A DNA stretch of 64,000 bases from Neopestalotiopsis rosae (GCA_023078685.1 JALGAS010000002.1:3720001-3784000), one strand, 5' to 3'. Positions 1 to 11,392 are shown, counted from the first letter of the stretch. Numbers and translations: made by a program. Notes: a model not told the origin generated them from the letters alone.

Positions 1-209
1 TATTGGCCTGCTTTCAAGCATAAAAACGCACATCGTCCCTGGTGCTCTATTCCCGAAAACCAATCAACTCCCAATTCAACCATGACCTGAGGAATGAACG
101 TCCACAACTGACTTTATTTGAAAACCACGCTCTTGATAATATCATTCCAGTCCAAGCCTGAGGCACAGGCCAATTCTTCTAACCATCCGCCCTACTTTTT
201 CGATGATAA

Positions 210-2480
210 CTAGTCTTTCCGTTGTCTTTTGGTGGCACGACCGGGGCTGTCTTCCAGATCGTCTCTTGAAATCTCCTCCGTCCCGCTGGGGCTAGCAGAA
301 TTGTGACTGGGAGTGTTCGACTCCACGACTCTGCCCGCACCAGTATTCGGATTCACAAAGAGATTGTCCGTGTTGACGTTGTCGAGATTCGAGTTGTCAA
401 AGTAGTTTGAGTTGAAATCAACCTCGCTGGGAAGACCATCTTGATTGTACACATTCGAATCAAGGTACTGGCCAAAATCAATGTTGTCATCAAAGTACTG
501 TCCATTCTCCTCCAGCCCCGGAATTCTACCAGAAGGGCTGTAGTGACCAAGCATACTGGTGAGCTCGTCCAGTTTGTGGCTTTGCTCCAGTTGCAGTCTT
601 TGCAATTGCTCAATTTCTTCTTGTGTCTGGTTGATCCTGGTCATGGAAGGCGGAGGTATCGATGAGCCCATGATGGGCGACAAGGACGTTTGATGAGCTG
701 GGGCCGGCGCCGCCACTGCGGGTTCGGGTGCTGGCGCGCTGAAGTTGATGGATGGAGGGGCAGCTGTGGCATTATTGCCATGTGATGCCAATGCGTTGAG
801 CATACGGTTTCGCTGATCATTAGGCATAAGCGGCACATTGCCGACATTCGGTGAGTGTCTAGGATTACCGCCACCAGCATTCGAGTTCACGTCTTGCATG
901 AGCTTCATCATACCTTCCTGCGGATTATTATTGAGCTCGTCCAAGATGTTTGACGGTGTGGGCGCCGAGTCGCTGGGACTATCAAAGAGCTCAGTGACTG
1001 TGCCCATCTGCGGTTGACTGTGGCCAAACGGCGTCGGTGTGCGGGTTGGTATGGAGCTCGCGGATGCCGAGCGCTTGATAGCCATTTCGGGAGGTGCTGG
1101 CGGCAGAAGGCGTTGTTGTCTTTTGGGAGGTGAAGTCAAGTCTTGGGCCACACGCGGTTGCTGTTGGTCCCAGTCGCCTAGATCAACCACAGTTCCGCTT
1201 TGTTGACTTTGTGGCATTTGGCCGGTGGACATGATGCCATTGAAGAGATCGTTGATATTAAAGACTTCACCATTGGGATCAATCTTGCCCTTGAAAACGT
1301 TGGCCAAGAATGAGAGTATGGCGTTGATGGACTGCTCATGTCGGTTGTGTTGGTCCTGGAATTGCCTAGCCTGGGTGACAAGCTGAACGTGTTCACGCCG
1401 TAATCGAGCAATAGCTTCGTGTATTTGGCGCTGCTGGCCTTGCAAGTCCGCCATTTGGTCTCGCACTACTGTCAAGTCCTTTCTGGACAATGCACCAGTC
1501 TCGGGAGCTGGCAATGCGCGAGTTGCCGCAATGTTGGGCTGCGGATAATTGGGTCCAAATGCACCGTCCTCGATAATCTCTTCCTCGCTGTCGCCATCCG
1601 CCTCATCAATTCGCTTGCCCTTCTTCTTAGATGCGCCACTTTTAGGTTTGTTGATCAGCCACAAAAGGTTGGGATGGCCGCGTCGAAAGTATGGATTATA
1701 GTACTCGCTAGGACTCTTGTTCTTTCGCTCGCTCGCCTTCATGGAGTTGTCCGATAATCCCACCTTCTTATGAAAACCATACATATTCAACTGTCGTACA
1801 AATGAGGCATAGTTGTTGTGCTTGAAAAGTTCTGGAATGAGTGTCTTGGCGAACTCATCTTCGTCAAGTACGATAAAAGAGTCGCCCTTCTCTGACCAGC
1901 GAATCAGCTCCGTATTCTTGGAACTCTCGAGGAAACTAAGCATAGTTAGCGAACAGGCCTCTTGGATCATTCAGGTATTATTTTTTGCAAAGGTCACGAA
2001 CCTGTTTAGCTTCTGCACAAAAGGAGGAATCTGCTTCCGCTTGGCTTGTGCTTCTCTCTTGGCCTTTTGGGCCTTCTCTTCTAGCAATTCCACATTGTCG
2101 TGTTCGTCCACAGCCGTGCCACCATTTGATTGCGGCACGAGGGCATCGTCTGTGAAGTTTGCCCACAACTCATTCTGTTGCGGTGGAAAAGATCTATTGG
2201 CTGCCACCAACTGGTTGTTCATGCCTCTCCGTGCCAGTGCAGTTGACGGCGAAGCTATAGGTACACCCTGTTGGGTGAACTGCGCCTGGTGTGGTGACGA
2301 CACCATGCCGTATGGGTTTGCGTTGGCGGAATTCTCCATGAAGTTGACGTTATTGGCTGTCCACGTGGAAGGCTGATCTGGGGTGACGGAAGGTGGTGGA
2401 GGAAAGTATGCTGTCTGCATCGATGCGGGCTCGCTTCCGGGTGCTCGTCGTTTCCTCGATGGATTTGTGGGCGAAGACAT
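210..2480 (-). CDS. HSF1: Heat-shock transcription factor, HSF family
   Basis: Nuclear activator that binds heat-shock elements as a trimer. Two exons, 2480-2002 and 1935-210, are joined across a 66-bp GT-AG intron (1936-2001, branch CTAAC), giving 734 aa. The intron lies inside the DNA-binding domain. Joining it restores PPFVQKLNSFLESSKNTEL, followed by the near-invariant recognition-helix stretch FKHNNYASFVRQLNMYGFHK (domain about residues 151-260). A heptad-rich trimerisation coil follows at about 310-385, then a long Pro/Ser/Asn-rich activation tail ending in a basic patch. I chose the ATG at 2480 because fungal HSFs begin with an MSSP-x-RKR-x-APG-like leader; an in-frame ATG at 2546 would add 22 residues. 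The frame upstream of that is closed by a stop just before a TTG near 2600. The 5' region is unusually long and holds a possible overlapping upstream ORF, described under findings. Confidence 0.94.
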
Positions 2481-3171
2481 GGACTGATGTACAGTCTGGG
2501 GGGACTGCAAAAAGGGATATTGATAGAGTGGTTCGTGATAGATCATAGGACCGACTTTCGAGTAGTTCAGTGGTGGGAGTGGTGGTGCCTTTGCCTGCAA
2601 TCATCCACAATCGCCGGGGCGATCTTCTAGTTCGACGAGGGTATGACAACGTCGGCTCGACAATTGAAGCAGTCTCCAGTTCAACGCGGGGTGGCTTTGG
2701 TGACCGGGCGAACCAGCTCGATGTGTCAACGGGCGAAAATTGTGATGCCGGCGGCTGGGTTGCGACGATCAGACGGCGTGTGGTCGCGGCGGGAAATGAC
2801 GTCGTCAATAGACAAGAAAACTTGTCGAGGACGATGGATGAGAATGAGGAGAACGGGGCGGCCTTGTCGCGTTGCGCGCACTGAGCTGCCACAAGGCTCC
2901 AATGAGGCAGACTGACGGATGAGATATGCAGTTTGCTGTGCGACACGAGGTTATTCCTGGGCCAGGCGTCAAGGGCTGCGTGGTGCTGGCCAATTGGGTG
3001 ACGGTCGCAAAATGCGTGCGCACAGGAAGGATCTGGGGAAAGGGCGGCGTCCCTCGATGGGAATTTTTTGCTTTTTCTTTTTGAGTTTGTTCAGGTCAGC
3101 GCAGGAATGCTCGCAAACCTTCTGTGCCTCTTTTTTGGTCTGTCTTATTGCTCTTCTTTAAAATCCTGCTT

Positions 3172-3213
3172 GTTCTTCTTCTTCTTCTTCCTCTTCTTCT
3201 CCTTCTTTTTTCA
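3172..3213. repeat. TTC/CTT-rich polypyrimidine tract
   Basis: Imperfect run of TTC/CTT triplets on the + strand. It would read as GAA-rich in the HSF1 transcript or promoter. The GAA units are direct and 3 bp apart, so they do not form the 5-bp alternating nGAAn/nTTCn array of a true heat-shock element. Confidence 0.8.
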
Positions 3214-4478
3214 ATTATTCCGTCCCTTCTTGCAGCGTCACAAAATTACAATTGGATGTTGATGGTGGGTTCCAGCTGTCGTTGGTCAAGAAAGCCCAGC
3301 AAATCAACCCCACGTTGCGTTCTTGCTTGCCGCTATATAATGAGCATCCACTGCGGCGGGCTCCAAAGCAAATGATGTGCCAGGTGAATCAATCGCTTGA
3401 AGGGGTGTCTGAGAGACTGTCGCGCTTCTTTTCCTTCTCTTCCAAAATCTCCCAAGGCAGAGAAGATGAAGAAAAGAGCGAGTCAGAGGAAAAAAGAGAG
3501 ACAGCTGAGATTATGTCTCTCGGGGGAGGCTGCCGCGTGGTGGGCAGCAAAAGATTTGGGAAGTGATGTTTCTGGGTGACAGACAGACAGAGACAGACGC
3601 TAAGACTGACCAAAAAAAGAAGAAGAGACCCGCACGTTGTTGTTCTCTAAACCCCCGCAAGGACCGGGTCGCAAAACTTCGCTGCAGTACGTATGTGGTA
3701 CCTAGGTAAGGTAATAAGCCTTGAGGTAGGTCGCGGACGGGCGCTTTCTTAGTACTGTAGTAGGAGCGACAAGGCTTATCGTCAATGGGAAAGGGCACTT
3801 TTGACACGCTGGGGTCTGGTTGGACAAGCGCAGGGGCGGAGGGGTTCAGGTCCAGGTTCAGGTGCTGGGCTGATTTGATTGATTGAAAGTGTGCCTGGGA
3901 GACTGTGACTGACGCGATAATGCGATACGCAGAGTGTGTACTTTGCAGGTAGGCAGGTACTGTATTGGGTACCTGGAACGATTGCGTGTAAAGTGCGTCA
4001 GGTCCAGCAATATGTATCCTTTTTGGGTGACGTCCCTTCCAGATCGGATAGCACGGACTAGGCGACAACCGACTGACAAGAGGAAAGCGCATGAAAAATT
4101 GAATTCAATTTCCCAGTCTTGTCTTGCTCAAGTGAGTCTTTGTTGGCTTCGGGGGTCCAGAGATTCAGTGTCAAAAATGCTTTCTTCCGACTGGGCGAAT
4201 GAAGCTCTGCTCACCAAATGGCGTGCAAGGTAGGTGGAAACTATGGGGTCACCGAATATGCCAAGCTTTTTTATGCAAAGAGAGCTCAACTGCCAATCAT
4301 AATAGTCTGGTGTTCTCGGAGACACACCGCAACAAGGGGGGATGGAAATCTCAAATGTCAAGGAAAAAAGGATATATGAAGATGGAGGATTGGCTTGTGA
4401 GTGTGTATATGGTAGACAAGGTAGTCGGGAAGATGTATAAGACGATTCCAAAGCTTGAAGAGCAAAGATCTATAATTC

Positions 4479-4867
4479 TCACAACTCTGAATATCTGGAG
4501 GCTAGTTCCCCTGCCTCATTATATATTCCGTCCAGAAGCTCCGGGATCTGCTCTTCACATGAGTCTGGAAGCAGTGCTTTGTGCGCCAACTTGATGCTTT
4601 CGAGGCCATCTGGAAGTTTTGGTCCAGACGTGCAAGGATCTCGTCTGTGGGTTTACTATGGTAGTCCCCTTCTCTAGAGTCGCGGTAGTTACAATGAAGC
4701 CATTCCATCTCTTGGCAGGAAACGGCGCGCAGAGGCTTGAATCCCACGCCCGGAGCTAAAGCACCGGAGAAGATGTCGCTGCTCTTGATTCTTGAGAGTT
4801 GATGCCAGGTCAATGTTGGAAAAAAGTATGCACGCATCCCGCAGGGGCCAGCGGCATGAGTCCGCAA
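4479..4867 (-). pseudogene. Possible coding remnant, unrecognised
   Basis: The minus strand reads as protein-like in two frames. One frame (4867-4502) contains GVGFKPLRAVSCQEMEWLH. A second frame ends at a TGA at 4479 and contains LPDGLESIKLAHKALLPDS and EEQIPELLDGIYNEAGEL, which look like ordinary amphipathic helices. I could not join the two with a canonical intron in phase, so this may be a decayed gene or chance. No family is recognised. Confidence 0.2.
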
Positions 4868-5220
4868 GTCGTTGTTTTGCAGGGGTTACTGAGTAATGTG
4901 TTGCCGTTTTTTATCTGTCGATTGCAGTACTTTCTATGGCTCTGGGTTAGGTATGAATCCGACCTGGACCGGCTGCTGAACCATAGAATGCCCGTGTTAT
5001 CCGTAGGCCGTTAGTCTGAGACCCTGGATTCCTATAGTCAATAGTACTAGATACCCACTGGTTCGATTTAGAACCGTGTACGCAGCAGGTATTTGTATTC
5101 ATAGTATATCTTCATGCTGATAGCTATTGAATGGCATGTTCTCTTCTATGATACACTTTAGCAAATAATGTCACGTTTTCAGCCGTAGAGACGAATTCGT
5201 AGGCAAGCAAACATGAGGAT

Positions 5221-5496
5221 TTAATGATTCATCAGTTCAAAGCAGCTGGAAATCTGGCTCTCGCCGCACCTTGCCGGTGGGACGAGCATGGGCCGAGAAT
5301 TGATTACGAGACCGAATAAAACTTCCCAAACTTGAACAATAAGGCCGGAGCTATCCTCCGGGGTGGATCTGAGCTCGAAATTGTGAATGGCTTCAACCAG
5401 GTGGATTATATAGGAATGCCCTTCCATTTGACTTTCCATCTGCAGGTGAGCGTGCAAAGTTTCGTTGCAAAGGGCCCCGCCCGTATGATGCTCCAT
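5221..5496 (-). CDS. Weak small ORF, unrecognised
   Basis: A 91-codon ATG-initiated frame with non-repetitive composition (for example GLIVQVWEVLFGLVINSRP). It might be a separate small gene or the 5' exon of the remnant at 4479-4867; a donor-like AAGGTGCGG lies near its end. No domain is recognised and no supporting splice partner was found. It could be chance. Confidence 0.15.
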   Translation of the reverse strand: MEHHTGGALCNETLHAHLQMESQMEGHSYIIHLVEAIHNFELRSTPEDSSGLIVQVWEVLFGLVINSRPMLVPPARCGESQISSCFELMNH

Positions 5497-5711
5497 CGCC
5501 GATCAGGTCGGAAATGAGGCAAGTGGGGACTCGTCGAGATCGATTATACTGAGTGCGCATCGGTGTTTTTTGTCAACCATGAGTCTCTACACGGCAGCGT
5601 ACAACTCACAAGTTAGGAATGCACGTGGGATCTCACCAAAAAGCGACGAGTTTCACGGAATAATTGTACAAGGGTATCATGAGTATAGATTTACTTCTGT
5701 GGAGTGCTGCT

Positions 5712-7334
5712 TTACCGGGCACCCCGGCCAGCGAGGGCACTCTGCCTCGCCAGCTTTGCATTCCTAGCTTGATCCCATTCACGACTGCTGCCCCCAGCTC
5801 GTGCATCAGCCTTGGCTCTTTTTTCTTCCTTCAGTGTCCGAGCCTTGTCTCTAGGGTCTATTACCACGAGCTCCTCCTCAGCCTTCTTCCGATAGCTCAG
5901 GTCCTTGCCCAGCTTATCAGCAGCAAAACTCAATGCGTGACCCATCCAACCTTCATCGTCGCTCTCTTCCTCCTTCTCGGCTTCTGCCCAAGACTTGCAG
6001 CTCTGGCAGTTGGCAATAAAATGTAAATCGCACAATTCTGCTTCATCATCCTGATTGCCTGGTGCTTCGTTGGTCTCCTCTCCGTCTTCCTTGATTTCGA
6101 CCTTTGGTACAGTGGTCGACGGAGCAGCTTGTTGTAGTCGGGCCTTGAAGCTCTCAAATTGGGAGTACTCGGGAGTCGAGGTCGAATCGTCAGCACCACC
6201 ACGCCTTCGTTTCCTGCCTCTCGTTGCCGTATCTGGTATGAATTGGTCGATGCCCGTTTTCTTGACTTCCTTGGCGGGTTCGACCTCGATATCTCTCCTC
6301 ATGGACGCTTTCAGGGCTGCAATTTCTGCATTAGCTCGTTCCAATGCGGACTGCTTCTTTGGTGGCTCGGGTTCGGGAGACGCCATGTCCTCGTCGTAGT
6401 CGGCTTTTGCTATTTCTTGTTTCGGGGCCGGCGAAGGTGATCTCGGTTTCGAGGTTTCGGCTGGCGCTTCGCGGACGGGTATCGTCTTGACCGAAGAGTC
6501 TGCCTTCTTCTTCTTGGCCGGTTTCGGCTTTGGCGCTTCCTCTTCCTCATCAATGTCCATGACTATTCGCGTGTCAAACTTGGCCTTCTTGATCACGGGC
6601 GCGGCTTCGCCGTCAGCTTCGTCATCCCCAAAGCTGAGCAGCTTCTTGCCGCCCTTTGGCTTCTTTTTTTCCTTCTTAGCAGTGGCGGTTGGAGCTTGAC
6701 TTTGTTGCGTAGCAATGCGTGCCCTCTTCTTCATGTCCTCGAATGGGTTGACGAGAATCTCCACCTTTGTAATCTTGATGGGGTACAGGGGCCGTTCGCT
6801 CCCTTCTGCGATCTCGGACTCGCCCATGCGCGCGAGGTTGTATATCGTGTCGCCCACTATCCTGCCAAAAACTGTGTTCTTGTTGTTGAGCTCGTCCGCC
6901 TTGTCCAACGTGAAGAAGAACTGGCTTCCATTCGAATCAGGCTTGCCCTCGTTCGCCATGCCCAACAAGCCTCTGCGGTTGAACTTCAGCCGGGAGTGGA
7001 ATTCGTCCTTGAAGTTGACGCCCATGGGTCCTGCATTCTTGCCACGTCGCTGGTCCGCCGGCCACGGGTCCAGCTCGCCATCCAGGGCGCCGCCGTCGTA
7101 GATTGATTCTCCGCCATTGCCGGTGCCCGTTGGGTCACCTCCCTGCAAGATGAAGCCCGGTACCAGGCGATGGAAAACTGTGTCGTCATAGTAGCCGTCG
7201 AGGGCAAGCTGCAAAAAGTTGCGCGACGTTAGGGGGGTCTGCTTTGCAAAGAGCTCGACGGACAAGTCGCCTTGTGTCGTGTGAAGGATGACGGACGCAG
7301 TCGGCTGCGGCTCGAGATTATATATCGACGACAT
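5712..7334 (-). CDS. CWC27: Spliceosomal cyclophilin CWC27 (peptidyl-prolyl isomerase-like)
   Basis: Single-exon 540-aa protein. Residues about 10-198 form a cyclophilin domain with VFHRLVPGFILQGGDPTGTG and GSQFFFTLDKADELNNKNTVFG. Arg56, the equivalent of the catalytic cyclophilin A arginine, is kept. The cyclosporin-contacting Trp position is Glu148, which is diagnostic of the CWC27 class, whose members are thought to have little isomerase activity. The loop at about 80-108 is longer than in animal homologues. The C-terminal 340 residues are charged and Lys/Glu-rich with nuclear-signal-like basic clusters. In the family this protein joins the activated spliceosome (NTC-associated). The ATG at 7334 begins MSSIYNLEPQPTASV, as expected for the family. 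Confidence 0.96.
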   Translation of the reverse strand: MSSIYNLEPQPTASVILHTTQGDLSVELFAKQTPLTSRNFLQLALDGYYDDTVFHRLVPGFILQGGDPTGTGNGGESIYDGGALDGELDPWPADQRRGKNAGPMGVNFKDEFHSRLKFNRRGLLGMANEGKPDSNGSQFFFTLDKADELNNKNTVFGRIVGDTIYNLARMGESEIAEGSERPLYPIKITKVEILVNPFEDMKKRARIATQQSQAPTATAKKEKKKPKGGKKLLSFGDDEADGEAAPVIKKAKFDTRIVMDIDEEEEAPKPKPAKKKKADSSVKTIPVREAPAETSKPRSPSPAPKQEIAKADYDEDMASPEPEPPKKQSALERANAEIAALKASMRRDIEVEPAKEVKKTGIDQFIPDTATRGRKRRRGGADDSTSTPEYSQFESFKARLQQAAPSTTVPKVEIKEDGEETNEAPGNQDDEAELCDLHFIANCQSCKSWAEAEKEEESDDEGWMGHALSFAADKLGKDLSYRKKAEEELVVIDPRDKARTLKEEKRAKADARAGGSSREWDQARNAKLARQSALAGRGAR

Positions 7335-8137
7335 TGTGGCTAAGTCTTCTTGCTCTACCGGTCGCCGCCGCCGTATACAGGCGGCCCAAATGTAGGCAGA
7401 GAGTTGTGATTGAGCTCGTCACGAGTGCGGGATTGATACGAGACCAGGTCACTACCCAGGTTTCGAGGTAGGTTTTGGGTGGGCAGCTTTTAGGTTGCTC
7501 TTAATTATTTACGGGGCCCATGCTTTCACTTAGCACTTCAATGTTGCAGGGTTTCAAGAAGTGACGTGACGGGGGAGTTGGGGGCCTACTGCTTATCTTA
7601 TCGTCGATCACTACCTGATCGGCCTATCATACAACCACTGTCAACTTAGTAGTATAGAATAAAAGAGTACGACCCTGAACTTTGAAAATCGATCACCTTA
7701 GCAGACATGTCACTGCATGTCATTCGCCGGCTGTATTCTGAAACGAAACAAGACATACTGCAAGCTCCAGAGAGTGGATATGTCAGTCAATTTGGCTGCT
7801 TTGCACGATCACTCCTGTGTGTATGTCACGACGCAAAAGACGTTTTCAGCCCGAGGAGATATTCAAGAAATTGACATTTAAAGAAACTATACCAAGCAAT
7901 TTCAAGAGTTGTATGAAATTGACATTAACGGATATTGCCGTCCCGAAAAGGGCCATTAGCCAAAACAATATCCTTTATCTTGTTCTGCACTGATGGCTGG
8001 ACCTGCTGACTATCAAAACTCTGCCCCAAAGAGCAAAAACAAAAGAAGAAAACAATAATCCATGTTTGTCAGCAGCCTTGAATCTTGCACTTTCTCATCC
8101 GATCCCTGGACTTTAATGCTCCTCCGAACAATCATAG
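7335..8137. other. Intergenic: CWC27 promoter and downstream gene 3' flank
   Basis: 803 bp between two minus-strand genes, with no open frame worth calling. An AGGTAGGT/CCCAGGT motif pair at about 7447-7475 lies roughly 110-140 bp upstream of the CWC27 start. Otherwise I see nothing distinctive. Confidence 0.6.
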
Positions 8138-9164
8138 CTATTTACGGTTTCCTGAACGCTTTTTGGCTGGAAGAGGTCCTTGATCTTTGGGATCTTTCGG
8201 TTGGCTGAGATTGCTCATCTCACGAGTCATCTTGGATTGCCGTTTTTTTCGACGTGGTTCAGAGCCCTCCAGGTTCTTGTCTTCGGGTGGTTCGGTAAGG
8301 ACGGTGGAGTCTGATGTATATTCTGGAGTACTGCCGTTCATTGCCATGACTTCCTCGCGAGACAGGCGATGGGCGGGCGTATGAGACAATGAGGATTTAG
8401 CTGATGTCTCTCTCTTGGTATCATCCTCATCATCACCAGAAAGACCACTGGGTTTCGAGACAGACCTTGTACTTCGCTGTCGTTTTCTTGAGATCGCACT
8501 ATTGTGATCACCTTTCGATGAGCCAGAAGATGCAGGTGATGCAGTTGAGTCCCCATTCACGCGCTTTTGCTTTCCATTCGCTATCGGTTCAGAGGCATCA
8601 GCCGGCTCGTGATGCTTGGAATTGCTCCGAGGCACGGGTTTCTCCAGCGGAAGGCCAAACAGTGGTGTTTTGTACCCACCCCTTAGGTATTGCATGGATT
8701 TATTCAAGTAATCATCCATCTTTTCGGGTTCCGACTCGGGAGGTCCTTTGGGGTATCCAATGGCTTTCCACATTGCCTGATCTTTCTTGCGAACATCCGG
8801 ATCGCTCTCACTGCGCAGGTGGCCTTGCGGAGGCTTGGACTTGGCGATTGCGTCGGCTGTCTTCTGGCGAAAGAGCTCGGCTGAGGGATGGTTGTCCATT
8901 TCTGTTACATGGTTTAGTCTGTACTCTCCCCACAAGAGTCACTTTGTTATGACAGTCTATTGTAATTCACTCTAGTAGATAAGAAAACTTACGCCGATAT
9001 TTCTCAGCCGCTTCTCCGTCAGTCATCATCTTTGTCCTAGATCGGTCCATGTAGCGCTTGTGCAGATGGGTTGGGGCTGGATGCCTCGTTTTTCCCTGGA
9101 CGATTGGGTGTCTGTCTGCTTTGCTTCCCCTGGCATCGCTGGGCTCTGTACCTTGGCTCGACAT
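8138..9164 (-). CDS. Conserved-looking fungal protein of unknown function, basic and disordered
   Basis: Two exons, 9164-8993 and 8901-8138, with a 91-bp GTAAGT...AACAG intron (branch ACTAAAC 14 nt before the acceptor), giving 311 aa. The first 120 residues are polar and helical, with repeated aromatic/Lys positions (LHKRYMDRSRTKMMTDGEA, QAMWKAIGYPKGPP). The remainder is Ser/Arg/Lys-rich and disordered, ending in basic runs that could act as nuclear signals. A second in-frame acceptor 24 nt upstream (exon 2 from 8925) would insert 8 residues. No domain is recognised, and the function is unknown. The gene lies between CWC27 and deoxyhypusine synthase in the same orientation, but the spacing suggests independent transcription. 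Confidence 0.78.
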
Positions 9165-10280
9165 ATTGCGAGGTGGACGGCGGATATCTTTTCTGAACTT
9201 CGCAATCTTTGTTAAAGGTGTAGTGTATCTGGTTTTTAAGAAGGGAATTTTGTGACTTGATCCGAATCGATCTTGGAGCAGACTGGAGGTGGTTGGCTGG
9301 AATATTTATGTCTGCTATTGGCTGTTACTGGCTGTTAAGGTACTTTGCACCAACAGACGCCGGTATGAAGGTTTTATAAATATATCCTGCCCATAAAGGT
9401 TTTCAAGTCGCCGGTTTAGAATGTTGTGATCGAAAGTAAAATCTTCGGTGAAGTCGGACAACGCAGAGAAAAATAGTGTGGGTATTGATCATAGGTGAGT
9501 ACGTCTTCCGAGGACAGGGTGATTCAAGCGGCGCTTGAGCGTGGTTGTTGTCCGCAACGCAACTCAAACGAGGAAGTCGCGCGAGCTCACACCGACGAAG
9601 CGTTCGAACCGCCTGATGTGTCCTCTTCACGCCGGAACCGGGCAGTCCAGGAAGGCTCGATGAGTATAAAAAACAGTCACATGAACAGTTGATTGGGAGG
9701 GGCAAAAAGATTCGTTTACCTGGACCATTGTCTAAGCATTGATACCTGCATACATAGCCTCCCATTTTGCCTACTGTTTTGAGAAGCCTACGATACCTTC
9801 TAAAGGTGCGACTGAACCTTTCGGACCAACCCAAAACCTAGACGAGAAAAATGCTTCATTCGGCTGCGGTAGTCTTGGTAAAAGTTCTATAATCAGCAAA
9901 TATCGAACCACTTTCGTTTGCACCTATGCACACAAATTGTGAGCCTTTGTGAGTCTTGCCCATTCGGTTCCTTGGCAGCCGTACCAATCTTTTTGGCCAG
10001 CCTAATCCATCACATTGCTCAACGCTTTCTCCTACCACTAATGTGTTGATCATAAAGAGTTCTGCGTAATATGAACTATCAGTAGCTCATTGAACTCGAT
10101 ACACAGCATCTTTTCTGAATATGCATTTTTATATTTTGTAATGGGACCGTCTATCTCTACTTCTGCAGGCAATATTGCAGTCCGAACCCTAGCAACTCTG
10201 AACTCAGGCATTGCCTTCGCGATTCATGATCGCTTACACTACCAGCCAGAAGGGTCTTTATCATCGAATCAATGTGCTGT
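9165..10280. other. Intergenic 1.1 kb
   Basis: Promoter of the unknown gene to the left and the 3' flank of deoxyhypusine synthase to the right. Only short frames on either strand; no tRNA-like arm set or repeat was recognised. Confidence 0.55.
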
Positions 10281-11392
10281 TCATTGACCTTTGGCAAAAG
10301 TGCTAGCCACTATCATGGGAAAGCACGCTGAAGCTTCGAGGTAGACCTAAATTTATGAGCCACGTGTGTCAATCGTTACTGGGGTTCTATACATACCTTG
10401 ACATATTCTGCATTGACTTTGATCTTACCCCACGAAATAGCTTCGTCTGGTCTCGCGCCCGCATCACTTCCGTCGAATTCTTGAGCAGTGTTTATGTAAA
10501 CTGCATACTCGGCACCGTTGCGCATCAGGTTGGCGTTTGCGATGTGGTGCTTGACTACTCCACCACCAAGGATGATCATACCAGTCCGTTTTGCGCGCAC
10601 AGCGATGGTGTTGATACGTCGAATGTCCTCAACAATATCAATCTTGAAATGTTGAGGTGAGGCTTTGTACGTGTGGAAGTAGAGCATATCTCCAAGACTG
10701 CCATCTGTCAAGGCCGGGCAGAAGACTGGAATGTCATTTTTATAGGCCCAGTAGTAGACGGAGCGCTCATCGTTGATCTCCTTTCCGAGTCGATGGATCA
10801 CCTTGGATGGTGTCCAATTAATTTCATCTTCGGTGCCCTTGGTAGCCTCCTGTTCTTCCAGCATCTTGTCCAGGATAGGCATGACCCAGTCTTCAAAAGC
10901 ACAGTAGTTGGCATTTGGCACCATGAGATTGCCTATGCGATTCAGACCTTTCGACCTCATCTCGGCTCCTGGAGCACTGAATGAAGACATGTAAGTGTCA
11001 CCGAGACATTTGATAAAGTCCTCCTCAATGCCACCAGCCGTGGTGACGATGCAGTCCACATGTTTGTGCTCGACCAAGTAGCGGAAAACTCCACGGAGGC
11101 CCGACGAGATCATGTTTGAGGTATATCCAAGAAATATAGTGGTCTTTTCGCCCTCGGGGCCCCGCCACTCCCGCATGTTGTTGATGATGCGCACAGCATC
11201 ACCCATTGCGCTTGCCTGGAAACCCATATGTTTCATGTTTTCAAGCATGTCGTCCACGGTAATAGGCTTTCCCTTGAATGCGTTGAAATCAATCTCTTCG
11301 ACCTTTTGCGCATCTTTGGGGATCTCATCAGACGGAACCAAAACGGCTTCAGTTGCTGCCGAAGGGGGCAGATTTGGGTTTTCCGACGCCAT
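10281..11392 (-). CDS. DYS1: Deoxyhypusine synthase
   Basis: Cytosolic NAD-dependent enzyme that transfers the aminobutyl group of spermidine to one lysine of eIF5A, the first step of hypusine formation. Two exons: 11392-10397 encodes 332 aa and 10346-10281 encodes the last 21 aa. A 50-bp intron (10347-10396) separates them, giving 353 aa, normal for the family. The active-site lysine is Lys281 in [23 protein letters not shown]-site signatures include [18 protein letters not shown] and [18 protein letters not shown]. The terminal exon gives [20 protein letters not shown], matching the usual VKV-x-ADAS-x-x-FP end with some divergence. The ATG at 11392 (MASENPN) was chosen because the longer open frame begins only with a TTG. 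Confidence 0.96.

Larger units (their letters stand above)
2481..5711. other. Long gene-poor interval upstream of HSF1
   Basis: About 3.2 kb without a convincing gene. The HSF1-proximal part (to about 3.7 kb) is presumably promoter and 5' leader. It contains a TTC/CTT-rich tract at 3172-3213 and palindromic GGTACCTAGG motifs at 3697-3713 and 3946-3975. Two minus-strand patches look weakly protein-like (4479-4867 and 5221-5496) and are listed separately. The segment next to 5711 is the 3' flank of CWC27. Confidence 0.7.

Noticed and set aside
3172..3213. Heat-shock element in front of HSF1
   Set aside because: The GAA/TTC units are tandem triplets in one orientation, not the alternating 5-bp units HSF binds.
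3511..4092. 193-codon minus-strand frame upstream of HSF1
   Set aside because: No domain, biased Ser/Pro/Phe composition and position over polypyrimidine and palindromic promoter motifs suggest non-coding DNA.
9403..9834. 143-codon minus-strand frame
   Set aside because: Arg/Cys/Ser-rich translation without domain or signal, located in promoter DNA of the neighbouring gene.
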